From TMED109 sp015660425 (GTDB taxonomy: Bacteria; Pseudomonadota; Alphaproteobacteria; TMED109), in assembly GCA_029936295.1 (NCBI GenBank), contig JAPYTH010000005.1, positions 1 to 64,000 of the forward strand: a stretch of 64,000 nt of DNA, in the 5' to 3' direction. Below, piece by piece: positions 63,366-64,000 of the stretch. The notes below the pieces were generated by a model that did no database searches, had not been told where the DNA came from, and saw nothing but the letters and a program-made list of their open reading frames with translations. Made by a program: the position numbers and the translations under genes. The stretch's first letter is position 1, and every line of letters begins with the position of its first letter.

Positions 63366-64000
63366 GGCATATCTCCTGCAACCGTAGTTCTATGCATTAT
63401 TCTTCTATACTTTTTTTCATCATAGCCTGTACCTTTATGTAAGACTCTTCTATTATCCCATAAAACCAACTCACCAGTTTTCCATTTATGCTTAGCAATT
63501 TGTCCACAATCAACAACCCAATCATTAATCTCTTTTATTAACAATCTACTTTCTTCTATATCCCAACCTATAATATGGCTACAATGACTTCCGCAATAAA
63601 AAGCAGGTCTTTTTGTATATGGATGAACTCTAATCAACCTTTGTTTAACATATGGCATGTCCTTTTTAAATTTATCGTCAAAAATATCTCCTGTATTTAT
63701 CATTCTAGAATAAACTATTGAATGCTCACAAATACATTCTTTCAGATCCTCTAATGAATACTTTCTGGACTTGTTTTCCCAAGTTTCTAAAGCATACCTT
63801 GAATCAATAAAATCTGTTCCACCACCCTCTTCTGGTACTTCTCGAGCACTAAGTATAGAAATTTTTGAAGGAATGAGCTTAAAAGAAGAATCTGTATGAA
63901 AAACGTTATTTCCTCTATCGAATATAACTTTACTATCTTCAGGAGGTAACATCTTATTATTTAAATCAACATTAGAAATTCGGCTAATTTCAGGCCTTAA
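63366..64000 (-). CDS. TfdA/TauD-family Fe(II)/2-oxoglutarate dioxygenase (truncated at both ends)
   Basis: The frame is open through the window end: codons for RPEISRISNVDLNNKMLPPE precede the first Met at 63952, so the true start lies beyond 64000. Iron ligands are H and D in VFHTDSSFK and the distal His in DNRRVLHKGTGYD; the 2-oxoglutarate Arg is in RRIMHRTTVAGD. PEISRISN and SARxxPxxGGxTDF are typical of the TfdA branch. The C-terminal few residues are in the gap. The substrate is unknown. Confidence 0.88.

Noticed and set aside
1..64000. CRISPR array, insertion sequence, prophage or integrated element
   Set aside because: No regularly spaced repeats, transposase, integrase or terminal inverted repeats are visible; neither tRNA gene has a duplicated 3' end nearby.

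Overview
The window is an AT-rich, densely packed bacterial chromosome segment. Genes are separated by very short gaps, many start/stop codons overlap, and A/T-ending codons dominate. The gene set points to a free-living marine-type alphaproteobacterium with a reduced genome: a recG / sdhE / mfd neighbourhood, a GldA/F/G-like ABC system with a DUF4340 partner, LarA-type genes, a TfdA-type dioxygenase, a PQQ alcohol dehydrogenase and a two-subunit formate dehydrogenase. That placement is inference; no rRNA or complete marker set is present. There are four runs of exactly 100 N (28758-28857, 33460-33559, 51523-51622, 63266-63365). Each lies inside or at the end of a coding region.

Region 1 (1-11.6 kb) is a benzoate module. 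A complete branched-chain-amino-acid-type ABC importer (+ strand, 215-4660) converges on boxB-boxC-boxR (- strand). Divergently, a small flavodoxin, a benzoate-CoA ligase and an alpha/beta hydrolase form a + strand operon. The divergent promoter holds a TGCA-N6-TGCA direct repeat, the kind of site described for BoxR/BzdR regulators. The usual epoxidase reductase BoxA is not in the cluster; the flavodoxin sits where an electron donor would be expected.

Region 2 (11.6-30.4 kb) is mixed metabolism and envelope. It holds a TrpB-like PLP enzyme next to a nitrilase-fold protein that lacks the catalytic cysteine, an isopropylmalate-dehydrogenase-like enzyme, an SDR, an alanine-zipper lipoprotein next to an L,D-transpeptidase, apt, a four-gene Gld-like ABC system, a thioredoxin-fold protein coupled to an unusual 2Fe-2S reductase-like protein, a pair of acyl-CoA dehydrogenases, an OmpR-type two-component system, a broken SDR and a FrnE/DsbA-like protein. 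A hairpin with an anti-Shine-Dalgarno loop lies at 26984-27015.

Region 3 (30.4-40.4 kb) is DNA repair and housekeeping: mfd, sdhE and recG, then a DUF502 membrane protein, a protein with the full active-site set of fluoroacetate dehalogenases, exported pentapeptide-repeat and Sel1 proteins, a NIPSNAP protein, a methyltransferase and tRNA-Leu(GAG).

Region 4 (40.4-54.7 kb) is a C1 / molybdenum-cofactor island: mobA, fdhD, an OFA-type transporter, fdhA and fdhB (FDH1-like two-subunit formate dehydrogenase), exported repeat proteins, a di-haem cytochrome c, a PQQ dehydrogenase with the lanthanide-type Asp-x-Asp signature, mobB, moeA, a TusA-like protein and purU. Formate from PurU or from C1 oxidation would be oxidised by the formate dehydrogenase, with cofactor supplied by the mob/moe genes.

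Region 5 (54.7-64 kb) holds a tightly coupled alpha/beta hydrolase-larC-larE-larB-larA operon (nickel-pincer nucleotide synthesis plus a LarA-type racemase/epimerase), a winged-helix-like regulator, an EamA exporter, a decayed exported-protein gene, a cupin, an exported hypothetical protein, an ABM-domain protein and a 5'-truncated TfdA-like dioxygenase running off the window end.
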